Shown: piece by piece, positions 1 to 6,705 of the stretch
Layout: each line of letters starts with the position of its first letter
How positions within the stretch are numbered: position 1 is the first letter of the stretch
NCBI GenBank assembly: GCA_021779875.1
Contig: JAJXZV010000328.1
Location: 1-10,268, forward strand
DNA from: Pseudomonadota bacterium
GTDB lineage: Bacteria; Pseudomonadota; Gammaproteobacteria; Steroidobacterales; Steroidobacteraceae
Direction: 5' to 3'
DNA: 10,268 nt
Notes under the pieces: generated by a model
Database searches by the model: none
Seen by the model: the letters and a program-made list of their open reading frames with translations, nothing else
Told to the model about the DNA's origin: nothing
Made by a program: the position numbers and the translations under genes

Positions 1-2
1 CC

Positions 3-497
3 GGCCGCCACCGCTGGCTCGCGATGGCGGCGCGCGTGGCGCTGGCCGCCGTGGTCGCCGGCGGGCTGTGGCTGGCGCTGCCCCGGCAGAGCCTCGCGGG
101 CGACGTGGTCCTGCACATGGCCGAGGAGCCGCAGGCATGGGTCCGCACCGACGTGCCGGTGCCGCCCGAGAAGCTCGCCGCCGTCTGGCGCGACACCCAC
201 GTGCGCCTCGGGGAGAATGCCGGCCTGGTCAGCTACGCCAACGTGTGCGGCTTCCGCAAGCACAACGTGCCGCACCTGGTGGTCCAGACCGACAAGGGGC
301 CGATCACGGTGATGGTGCTGGTGCACGAGCGGGTCGCGCGGCCGACGCCGTTCGACGAGGACGGCTATCGGGGCGTGCTCGTGCCCAATCCCGGCCATGG
401 CAGCCTCGCGGTGCTCGAGAAGGGCCGCGAGGCGAGTGCGGCGGACCTCGACGACATCGCCCGGCGGGTGCGCGGCGCCCTGACCTTCACGGGCTGA
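3..497 (+). CDS. DUF3379 family membrane protein, 5' end cut off by window
   Basis: This is the C-terminal part of a protein that I place in the DUF3379 family. The reading frame is open to the left edge, so the ATG at 24 is probably internal. The visible part has one hydrophobic segment (about residues 5-25 from the edge, rich in Ala, Val and Leu) and then about 130 soluble residues. These include a Y-A-N-V-C stretch, a V-P-H-L-V-V-Q strand and a V-M-V-L-V-H-E strand. Family members usually have a short cytoplasmic N-terminus, one membrane helix and a periplasmic domain like this one. From memory, they often lie beside an ECF sigma factor gene, which suggests an anti-sigma or accessory role; that gene would be upstream and is not visible. 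The TGA stop lies 6 nt from the convergent stop of the DUF4404 gene, and no terminator hairpin is apparent. The family call is by recall of sequence pattern, and the function is unknown. Confidence 0.7.
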   Translation, partial: GRHRWLAMAARVALAAVVAGGLWLALPRQSLAGDVVLHMAEEPQAWVRTDVPVPPEKLAAVWRDTHVRLGENAGLVSYANVCGFRKHNVPHLVVQTDKGPITVMVLVHERVARPTPFDEDGYRGVLVPNPGHGSLAVLEKGREASAADLDDIARRVRGALTFTG

Positions 498-503
498 GGC
501 GCG

Positions 504-758
504 TCAGACTCCGATCTTGCCCAGGAGGTCGACGAGCCGCCGGGCGCTCTCGGCGAGCGCCGGATGACCCGCCGCGAACTGCACGGCGACGCCTTCCAGC
601 CGCTCCGGCAGCGACGCGTTCTCGGGCGCCCCGGTGAGGCGGCGGATGTCGGCCATGATGTCCTCGAGCAGCCGGCTCGATCCGGCATCGACGCTGCCGG
701 TCTTGCTGAGTTCGGCGTGCAGTTGTTCGAGGCGTGCGTGCAGTCCGTTCGGGTCCAT
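504..758 (-). CDS. DUF4404 family small protein
   Basis: This is a short cytoplasmic protein of 84 residues with no signal peptide or membrane segment. The sequence is almost entirely helical in character: an N-terminal heptad-like stretch (L-H-A-R-L-E-Q-L-H-A-E-L), a middle D-I-M-A-D-I-R-R-L segment, and a C-terminal helix with the H-P-A-L-A-E-S-A-R-R pattern ending in a short Leu/Ile tail. Length and pattern fit the DUF4404 family, whose function is unknown to me. Start ATG is supported by an AGGA motif at 766-769 with a 7-nt spacer. The gene follows rlmJ after 19 nt and is the last gene of the minus-strand block, converging with the DUF3379 gene. It could be a small coiled-coil partner protein, but nothing in the sequence shows the partner. 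Confidence 0.8.
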   Translation of the reverse strand: MDPNGLHARLEQLHAELSKTGSVDAGSSRLLEDIMADIRRLTGAPENASLPERLEGVAVQFAAGHPALAESARRLVDLLGKIGV

Positions 759-765
759 CGGCTGA

Positions 766-769
766 TCCT
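766..769 (-). promoter_or_regulatory. Ribosome-binding site of the DUF4404 gene
   Basis: AGGA on the minus strand lies 7 nt before the ATG at 758, in the 19-nt gap after rlmJ. It supports independent initiation of this small gene and its reality as a gene. Confidence 0.5.
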
Positions 770-777
770 ACCACTCA

Positions 778-1617
778 CTATCGCTCGGGCGTCAGTCGTG
801 CGACATCCACGTAGCCAGCCTCGGGCGCCGCCAAGTGGCGATGAATCGCCTGGTAGGCGTGGCGCAGGTGCAGGTCGGCGCCGAACGGCGGGTTCACGAT
901 CAGAAGGCCGCTGCCCGCGAGTCCGAGGCCCGCGTCGTCCGGGTGCACGGCGAGGTCGGCATACAGCATCTTCGGGATGCGCAGAGCTTCGAAGCGCTCG
1001 TGCACCATGCCGCGTTGCATTGCGCTGCGGATCGGGTACCAGAGCAGATAGATGCCGGTCGGCCATCGCCGATAGGCGTCCGCGAACGCCTGGGTCAGGG
1101 TCTTGAACTCCTCCAAGCTCTCGTACGGCGGATCGATGAGCACGAGTCCGCGCCGCTCGGCCGGCGGCAGCGAGGCCTTGAGCAGCGCGTAGCCGTCGTC
1201 GGCCACCACGCGGATCCGGCCCGCGGACGTGAGCTCGCGCTGGGCGGCCCGCGCCTCCGCCGGCATCGACTCCGCGAAGCCCGCCCGGTCCTGCGGACGC
1301 AGGCTGGAGGCGATCAGCCCGGGAGACCCGGGATAACGCGACAGGCGTTTGCCGCGCCGCGCCCCGACCGCCGCGAAATAGGCGGCGAGCGCCGGCTCGC
1401 CGAACGCCGTCTCGATCAGCCGCTGCACCCCCCGCTGCGCCTCGCCGGTCTTTTGCGCCTCCGGCGCCTGCAGATCGTAGAAGCCGCGGCCGGCGTGCGT
1501 ATCCAGCGCGAAGAACGGCGATTCCTTGCGCTTCAGCGCATCGAGGCAATACGCGAGGCCCACGTGCTTCGCGACGTCCGCGAAGTTGCCGGCGTGGTAG
1601 ATGTGCCGGTAATTCAA
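778..1617 (-). CDS. rlmJ: 23S rRNA (adenine2030-N6)-methyltransferase RlmJ
   Basis: RlmJ transfers a methyl group from S-adenosylmethionine to N6 of A2030 in 23S rRNA. The 279-residue length matches E. coli RlmJ (280). The N-terminus carries the family signature N-Y-R-H-x-Y-H-A-G-N-F-A-D-V-x-K-H (residues 2-18). The D-T-H-A-G-R-G-F-Y-D-L segment (39-49) belongs to the SAM site, the catalytic D-P-P-Y motif is at 162-165, and a conserved G-S-G-L-L-I-V-N-P-P-F block is at 235-245. The start must be the TTG at 1615-1617, because the signature begins immediately after it and no ATG or GTG occurs in the 42 nt back to the hemF stop. No Shine-Dalgarno match is visible, so initiation may rely on coupling to hemF. 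hemF and rlmJ share a frame, with only the hemF TGA between them. Confidence 0.96.
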   Translation of the reverse strand: MNYRHIYHAGNFADVAKHVGLAYCLDALKRKESPFFALDTHAGRGFYDLQAPEAQKTGEAQRGVQRLIETAFGEPALAAYFAAVGARRGKRLSRYPGSPGLIASSLRPQDRAGFAESMPAEARAAQRELTSAGRIRVVADDGYALLKASLPPAERRGLVLIDPPYESLEEFKTLTQAFADAYRRWPTGIYLLWYPIRSAMQRGMVHERFEALRIPKMLYADLAVHPDDAGLGLAGSGLLIVNPPFGADLHLRHAYQAIHRHLAAPEAGYVDVARLTPER

Positions 1618-1659
1618 CGTCGCGTCAGCCGATCTTGCATGGCCGATACCGTCCGGGCA

Positions 1660-2610
1660 TCACGACGCCGGCGCCGCGCCGTCGAGTTCCGCGAGGAAGG
1701 CGCGCGGACGCAGGAAGTCGGCGTACAGCCTCGCCTCGGGCGAGCCCGGTTCCGGCCGCCAGTCGTACTCCCAGCGGGCCAGCGGCGGCATCGACATCAG
1801 GATCGATTCGGTGCGCCCGCGCGACTGCAGACCGAACAGGGTGCCGCGGTCGTAGACCAGGTTGAACTCGACGTACCGGCCGCGCCGGTAGAGTTGGAAC
1901 GAGCGCTCGCGCTCGCCGTGGGGGTGGTCCTTGCGGCGGTCGAGGATCGGCAGGTAGGCGGGCAGGAAATGGTCGCCGACGCTGCGCATCAGCGCGAAGG
2001 ACCGCTCGAAGCCGTCCTCGTTCAGATCGTCGAAGAACAGGCCGCCGACGCCGCGCGTCTCGTTTCGATGCGGCAGGAAGAAGTATCGGTCGCACCAGTC
2101 CTTGTACTTGTCGTAGCGATCCTCGCCGAACCCGCCGCAGGCGGCGCGCGCGGTCCTGTGCCAGTGCAGCACGTCCTCGTCGAACGGATAGTACGGGGTC
2201 AGATCGAAGCCGCCGCCGAACCACCAGGCCGCCGGGCCGGCGGCCCGGGAGGTGACCAGGAAGCGCACGTTGCAGTGGGTGGTGGGGGCGTAGGGATTGC
2301 GCGGATGCAAGACGAGCGAGAGGCCCATGGCTTCGAAGGGGGCGCCCGCGACCTCCGGCCGCGATTGGGTGGCGGAGTGCGGCAGCGACGCGCCGAACAC
2401 GTGCGAGAAGGACACACCGGCGCGTTCGAACACCGAACCCTCGGTGAGCACCCGGCTCTCGCCGCCGCCGCCCTCCGGGCGGCTCCACACGTCACGGCGA
2501 AAGCGCACGGTGTCGCGCGCTTCGATCGCGGCGGTGATGCGATCATGCAGGTCGTTCAGGTAGCGCCTGACCCCGTTCGCCGCATCCGGTGCCGCCTGGT
2601 CGCTAGGCAT
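1660..2610 (-). CDS. hemF: Oxygen-dependent coproporphyrinogen III oxidase HemF
   Basis: HemF carries out the aerobic oxidative decarboxylation of coproporphyrinogen III to protoporphyrinogen IX in haem biosynthesis, in the cytoplasm and using O2. The 316 residues are close to the family norm (about 300). Conserved blocks appear in order: the [15 protein letters not shown] segment with N-V-R-F (98-117), [12 protein letters not shown] (129-140), V-L-H-W-H (147-151), [19 protein letters not shown] (178-196), [13 protein letters not shown] (245-257) and a C-terminal [10 protein letters not shown] (273-282). The several conserved histidines expected for this family are present. The ATG start lies 6 nt after the topA stop with only a weak ribosome-binding site, which suggests translational coupling. 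hemF is also found near dprA in pseudomonads, so the location fits. Confidence 0.97.
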   Translation of the reverse strand: MPSDQAAPDAANGVRRYLNDLHDRITAAIEARDTVRFRRDVWSRPEGGGGESRVLTEGSVFERAGVSFSHVFGASLPHSATQSRPEVAGAPFEAMGLSLVLHPRNPYAPTTHCNVRFLVTSRAAGPAAWWFGGGFDLTPYYPFDEDVLHWHRTARAACGGFGEDRYDKYKDWCDRYFFLPHRNETRGVGGLFFDDLNEDGFERSFALMRSVGDHFLPAYLPILDRRKDHPHGERERSFQLYRRGRYVEFNLVYDRGTLFGLQSRGRTESILMSMPPLARWEYDWRPEPGSPEARLYADFLRPRAFLAELDGAAPAS

Positions 2611-2616
2611 GGCGGC

Positions 2617-5136
2617 TCACGCCGGCTTCTTCTTGGCCGGGCGCTTGGTCTTGCTCTTGCTCGATCCCTTCTTCGCGACGACCGGCTTCTTGGCCGCGGT
2701 CGCCGCGCTCTTCTTCACGACGGACTTGGACTTGGCCGCGCGCTTGACCGGCGCCTCGACGGGTCCCGGCGCGGCATCCGCCCGTGCGGATTTGGCCGCC
2801 CCCGCGCCCTTGCGGCCCCATCGCCCGAAGCTGCGGGCGGGCGCCGCCGCGAGCAGCGTCCGGCACTCGTCCAGGGTCAGGCTCTTCGGGTCGCGATCCT
2901 TCGGTATCTTGGCATTGCGCTTCGTGTCGGTGATGTAGGGGCCGTAGCGCCCGTTCAGCACCTGGATCCCCGCGTCCGGGAAATCGAGGATCAGGCGATT
3001 GGCGTCGGCGATCTGCTTCTCCCGGATCACCTCGAGCGCGCGCTCGTGCGTGACGGTGTAAGGATCGTCGACCTTGAGCGACACGTATTTCGCCCCGTAC
3101 TTGACGTAGGGTCCGAAACGGCCGACGTTCGCGACGATCTCCTCGCCCTCGGGGGTCACGCCGAGCTTGCGCGGCAGCTTGAACAGCTCGAGCGCCTCGG
3201 CGTGCGTGATGGTGTCCATCTTCTGGCCGGGCCGCAGGCCCGCGAATCGCGGCTTGACCGGATCGTCCTTGGTGCCGATCTGCACGAACGGGCCGAACCG
3301 GCCCATTCGCACGCTCATCGGCTTGCCGCTCGCGGGATCGACGCCCAGGTCGCGCGCCTGCGCCACCTCCTCGCGGCTCACCGAGGTCTCGATGCGCTTG
3401 ACGAGCTCGACGAACGGCTTCCAGAACCGGTCGAGCAGCGGAACCCAGTCCTGCTCGCCGTTCGATACGGCGTCCAGGGAGTCCTCCATCCTGGCCGTGA
3501 AGTCGTAGTCCACGTAGGTGGTGAAATACTGGGTCAGGAACCGGCTGACGATCTTGCCGATGTCGGTCGCGGTGAAGCGCCGGCTCTCGATGTCCACGTA
3601 GCCGCGGTCGCGCAGCGTCGAGATGATGGACGCGTAGGTCGACGGGCGGCCGATGCCGAATTCCTCGAGCGCCTTGACCAGCGAGGCCTCGGAGAAGCGC
3701 GGCGGCGGCTCCGTGAAGTGCTGCGTCGGCGTCACTCCGGCGAGCCGCACGGGATCGCCCTCGGCGAGCGGCGGCAGCACGTGATCCGAGTCGTCCTGGA
3801 CGGAGTCGTCGACGCCTTCCTGATAGACCGAGATGTAGCCCGGCTTGACCAGCGTCGAGCCGTTCGCGCGCAGCACCGTGCGCGGCGCGTCCTCGGCCGC
3901 GCCCGCGCGGCTCCCCGCGAGGATGTCCACGGCCACCGTATCGAACACGGCCGGCGCCATCTGGCATGCCACCGTGCGCTTCCAGATGAGCGAATAGAGC
4001 CTGAACTGATCGGCCTCGAGCCGGCTCTCGATGTCCGCCGGCAGGATGGCGGCGGACGTGGGACGGATCGCCTCGTGCGCCTCCTGGGCGTTCTTGGACT
4101 TGGTGCGGTACACGCGCGGCTCGTCGGCGAGCCCGTCCGCGCCGTAGAGCTCGACGATCACCTCGCGGATTTGCGCCACCGCCTCCTGCGACAGGTTCAC
4201 CGAATCGGTGCGCATGTAGCTGATGAGGCCGACCGCGCCTTCGCCGATGTCCACGCCCTCGTAGAGCTGCTGCGCGACGCGCATGGTCTTCTGCGCGCTG
4301 AAGCTGAGCTTGCGCGCCGCCTCCTGCTGCAGCGTCGACGTGGTGAACGGCGGGGCCGGATTGCGGCGCCGCTGCTTGCGGTCGACGGAGAGCACCGTGA
4401 ACGGCTCGCGCGCCGCGGCGGTGAGCGCCCGCTCCACGTCGCGGGCCCGGGCCTCCGTCGTGAAGCTGAACTGCTCCACCTTCTCGCCGGCGTATTCGAC
4501 CAGCTTGGCCGGAAAGCCCTGGCCGGAGCGTTCGAGCTGCGCATCGACCGTCCAGTACTCGCGCGGCACGAACGCGCCGATCTCGTCCTCGCGCTCGCAG
4601 ATCATGCGCAATGCCGGGCTCTGCACGCGGCCGGCGGACAATCCCGGACGGACCTTCTTCCACAGCAGCGGCGAGAGGTTGAATCCGACCAGATAATCGA
4701 GCGCCCGCCGCGCCTGCTGGGCGTTCACGAGGTCGATCGACAGCTGCCGCGGATGCTCCATGGCTTCGCGCACCGCGTTCTTGGTGATCTCGTAGAAGAC
4801 GACGCGCTTGACGTCCTTGCCCTTCAGCTCGCCCCGGCCGTCGAGGATCTCGTACAGGTGCCAGGAGATCGCCTCGCCCTCGCGGTCCGGGTCGGTCGCC
4901 AGGTACAGGGCATTCGCCTTCTTGAGGGCGCGCGAGATCGCATCGACGTGCTTCTGATTGCGCTCGACGATCTGGTACTTCATGGCGAAGCGGCGGTCGG
5001 GGTCCACCGCGCCTTCCTTCGGCACGAGATCGCGCACGTGGCCATACGAGGCGAGCACCTCGAAGTCCTTCCCGAGGTACTTCTTGATGGTCTTCGCCTT
5101 GGCGGGCGATTCGACGATAACGAGATTGCTGCTCAA
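2617..5136 (-). CDS. topA: DNA topoisomerase I (type IA), zinc-finger-less form with lysine-rich tail
   Basis: TopA relaxes negative supercoils by cutting and passing single strands. The 839 residues include an N-terminal Toprim domain with E-S-P-A-K-A-K-T (9-16; Glu9) and T-D-P-D-R-E-G-E (81-88; Asp82, Asp84, Glu86 bind Mg2+). The active-site block I-S-Y-M-R-T-D-S has the catalytic Tyr307. The C-terminal third holds repeats of the form G-R-F/Y-G-P-F/Y (612-617, 672-677, 729-734), as in the topoisomerase C-terminal repeat type. E. coli-type tetracysteine zinc ribbons are absent: no clustered cysteines are seen. The last 70 residues are a Lys/Ala/Pro-rich, histone-like tail. The start is the TTG at 5134-5136; upstream in frame is only the smg stop 15 nt away, and the next Met (52) would remove Glu9. 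No Shine-Dalgarno is seen. Confidence 0.97.
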   Translation of the reverse strand: MSSNLVIVESPAKAKTIKKYLGKDFEVLASYGHVRDLVPKEGAVDPDRRFAMKYQIVERNQKHVDAISRALKKANALYLATDPDREGEAISWHLYEILDGRGELKGKDVKRVVFYEITKNAVREAMEHPRQLSIDLVNAQQARRALDYLVGFNLSPLLWKKVRPGLSAGRVQSPALRMICEREDEIGAFVPREYWTVDAQLERSGQGFPAKLVEYAGEKVEQFSFTTEARARDVERALTAAAREPFTVLSVDRKQRRRNPAPPFTTSTLQQEAARKLSFSAQKTMRVAQQLYEGVDIGEGAVGLISYMRTDSVNLSQEAVAQIREVIVELYGADGLADEPRVYRTKSKNAQEAHEAIRPTSAAILPADIESRLEADQFRLYSLIWKRTVACQMAPAVFDTVAVDILAGSRAGAAEDAPRTVLRANGSTLVKPGYISVYQEGVDDSVQDDSDHVLPPLAEGDPVRLAGVTPTQHFTEPPPRFSEASLVKALEEFGIGRPSTYASIISTLRDRGYVDIESRRFTATDIGKIVSRFLTQYFTTYVDYDFTARMEDSLDAVSNGEQDWVPLLDRFWKPFVELVKRIETSVSREEVAQARDLGVDPASGKPMSVRMGRFGPFVQIGTKDDPVKPRFAGLRPGQKMDTITHAEALELFKLPRKLGVTPEGEEIVANVGRFGPYVKYGAKYVSLKVDDPYTVTHERALEVIREKQIADANRLILDFPDAGIQVLNGRYGPYITDTKRNAKIPKDRDPKSLTLDECRTLLAAAPARSFGRWGRKGAGAAKSARADAAPGPVEAPVKRAAKSKSVVKKSAATAAKKPVVAKKGSSKSKTKRPAKKKPA

Positions 5137-5151
5137 AATCGTGCGGGTCGG

Positions 5152-5625
5152 CTAGTGCAGCGCGTCGGAGCGCTCTTCGAAGACCAGATCTTCCATCTGC
5201 GCGTAGGCGGATTCCTGCCCGGGCTGGCTGAACAGCACCATCAGGACCACCCACTTCACCTGCTCGATGTCGATCTCGTCGGCGTCGAGCGCCATCAGCC
5301 GGTCGATGACCAGCTCCCGCTGCGCGCCCGAGAGGATGTGCACGTTCTCCAGATACATGAGATACCCCCGGACGTCCGTGTCGAGACGCATCAGTTCGTG
5401 GCCGCTGAACACGCGTACCGCCCGCGCGGTCGCCTCCGCGACCTTGCCGACCCGCTCACCCGACAACCCGTCGAGCCACTCGAGCGCCCGATCGATGTCC
5501 GGCTCGGTGAATCCCGCCTTCTCCAGTTCACGCTTCAAGGTGAGCCGGTCCGGGCGCAGTTCTTCATCCGCATTCATCGTGTTCTCAAAAAGATAGATGA
5601 GCAGATCGAGAACGTTTTCTTTCAC
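5152..5625 (-). CDS. smg: Smg family protein (DUF494)
   Basis: This is a 157-residue cytoplasmic protein that matches the Smg/DUF494 family over its whole length: the N-terminus M-K-E-N-V-L-D-L-L-I-Y-L-F-E-N (1-15), a central D-I-D-R-A-L-E-W-L-D-G-L segment (43-54), R-G-Y-L-M-Y-L-E (86-93), and a C-terminal W-V-V-L-M-V-L-F-S-Q-P-G-Q-E (124-137). The family is conserved next to dprA and topA in gammaproteobacteria, but its biochemical role is not established. The start is a GTG (5623-5625) that overlaps the dprA TGA by 4 nt, with a GGAGAG ribosome-binding site 6 nt upstream inside dprA, a clear case of translational coupling. The gene is in the same frame as topA downstream. Confidence 0.95.
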   Translation of the reverse strand: MKENVLDLLIYLFENTMNADEELRPDRLTLKRELEKAGFTEPDIDRALEWLDGLSGERVGKVAEATARAVRVFSGHELMRLDTDVRGYLMYLENVHILSGAQRELVIDRLMALDADEIDIEQVKWVVLMVLFSQPGQESAYAQMEDLVFEERSDALH

Positions 5626-6629
5626 CTCCGGCTCTCCATGTTGGCAACTCGGGCGTAGCGGCCCCCGGGGGCGGCCTGGACGTGGCCATCGAGTTCGAGG
5701 ATCAGCATCATCGAGGACACGATTTCCGGCCTGAAGCCCGTGCGCGCGACCAGCGTCTCGAGGTCCACGGGATCGAAGCCGAGCGCATCTAACAAGATTT
5801 TGTGATCCTTGTCCATGCCCGCCGCCGGGCCGCGGCCGGCGCTGCCGCCGGTGCGCGGCGCGGCATGGACCTTCGGATCCGGGGCGAAGAATGCGGAAAA
5901 GTTCAATTCGCTCAATATGTCATCGGCCGTTTCGGTGAGCTTCGCCCCCTGCTTGATGAGGGCATGGCAGCCGCGGCTCATCGGATTGTGGATCGAGCCG
6001 GGGATGGCGAACACCTCGCGGCCGCGCTCCATCGCCCAGTGTGCGGTGATCAGCGAGCCGCTGCGGCGCGCGGCCTCGACCACCAAGGTGCCGAGCGACA
6101 GGCCCGCGATCAGGCGGTTTCGCCGCGGAAAGTGCTCGCGTCGCGGCGGGGTGCCGAGCGCGAATTCACTGAGCAGCGCGCCGCGCCGCCGGATCCGGGC
6201 CGCGAGCCCGGCGTTGCCGCGCGGGTAGATCACGTCGACGCCGCAGCCGAGCACCGCCACCGTCACGCCCTGCGCGGCCAACGCGCCGTCGTGCGCGGCC
6301 GTGTCGACGCCTTCGGCGAGGCCGCTCACGATGCCGAGGCCGCACGCCGAGAGATGCGCCGCGAAGGCGCGGGCGGTGTCGCGCCCCTGGGCGGTCGGAT
6401 TGCGGCTGCCCACGATCGCCAGCTGCGGCCCGGTCAGCGCGTCGAGGTCGCCGTCGACGAAGATCGCCGGCGGGCGATCGGGCAGATCACGCAGCGCGGC
6501 GGGATAGCGAGGATCCTCGCAGGTCAGCACGTGGTGGCGCGCATCGCGAACCCACGACCGCTCGGCGGACGTGGGCGCGGTCGCGCCGCGCGCCCGGGAC
6601 AGCCACTCGAGCGCTTCCTCCGGCGACAT
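5622..6629 (-). CDS. dprA: DNA-processing protein DprA (Smf), short N-terminus
   Basis: DprA binds single-stranded DNA taken up during natural transformation, protects it and loads RecA. The Rossmann-like core is complete: A-I-V-G-S-R (71-76), G-I-V-S-G-L-A-E-G-V-D-T-A-A-H (99-113), A-V-L-G-C-G-V-D-V-I-Y-P (125-136), S-E-F (154-156), F-P-R-R-N-R-L-I-A-G-L-S (167-178), V-V-E-A-A-R-R-S-G-S-L-I-T-A (183-196), F-A-I-P-G-S (207-212) and L-I-K-Q-G-A (224-229). A low-complexity linker (about 250-272) leads to a winged-helix-like C-terminus (275-330). At 335 residues it is shorter than E. coli Smf (about 374). Only about 31 residues precede the H-H-V-L-T strand, against about 80 in E. coli, so most of the N-terminal SAM-like domain is missing. 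No ATG, GTG or TTG lies in frame in the 76 nt back to the lysM stop. Confidence 0.95.
   Translation of the reverse strand: MSPEEALEWLSRARGATAPTSAERSWVRDARHHVLTCEDPRYPAALRDLPDRPPAIFVDGDLDALTGPQLAIVGSRNPTAQGRDTARAFAAHLSACGLGIVSGLAEGVDTAAHDGALAAQGVTVAVLGCGVDVIYPRGNAGLAARIRRRGALLSEFALGTPPRREHFPRRNRLIAGLSLGTLVVEAARRSGSLITAHWAMERGREVFAIPGSIHNPMSRGCHALIKQGAKLTETADDILSELNFSAFFAPDPKVHAAPRTGGSAGRGPAAGMDKDHKILLDALGFDPVDLETLVARTGFRPEIVSSMMLILELDGHVQAAPGGRYARVANMESRR
5632..5637 (-). promoter_or_regulatory. Ribosome-binding site of smg inside dprA
   Basis: GGAGAG on the minus strand lies 6 nt before the smg GTG, within the last codons of dprA. Together with the 4-nt overlap it indicates that smg is translated by ribosomes finishing dprA. 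Confidence 0.55.
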
Positions 6630-6705
6630 GCCGGCCAGTATCGCTCCCGGTCGCGCGGCGCCGGGCGCGTATACCGGCCGGTTCGCCCAGAAATCGCGGC
6701 GCGGA

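Noticed and set aside
494..507. Small inverted repeat CTGA-6 nt-TCAG between the convergent DUF3379 and DUF4404 genes, considered as a bidirectional terminator
   Set aside because: The stem is only 4 bp, has no T-tract and arises largely because two TGA stops face each other.
835..5658. A 1607-codon open frame on the plus strand opposite rlmJ, hemF, topA and smg
   Set aside because: It is the codon-aligned antisense of four genes that happen to share a frame. It stays open because their sense codons lack TTA, CTA and TCA. Its product is a His/Arg/Asp/Leu-rich string without recognisable domains, while the minus-strand proteins are all clear family members.
6673..6682. Perfect 10-bp palindrome ACCGGCCGGT between lysM and dprA
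   Set aside because: A short GC palindrome is expected by chance in DNA this GC-rich. There is no T-tract for a terminator and no second copy to suggest an operator.
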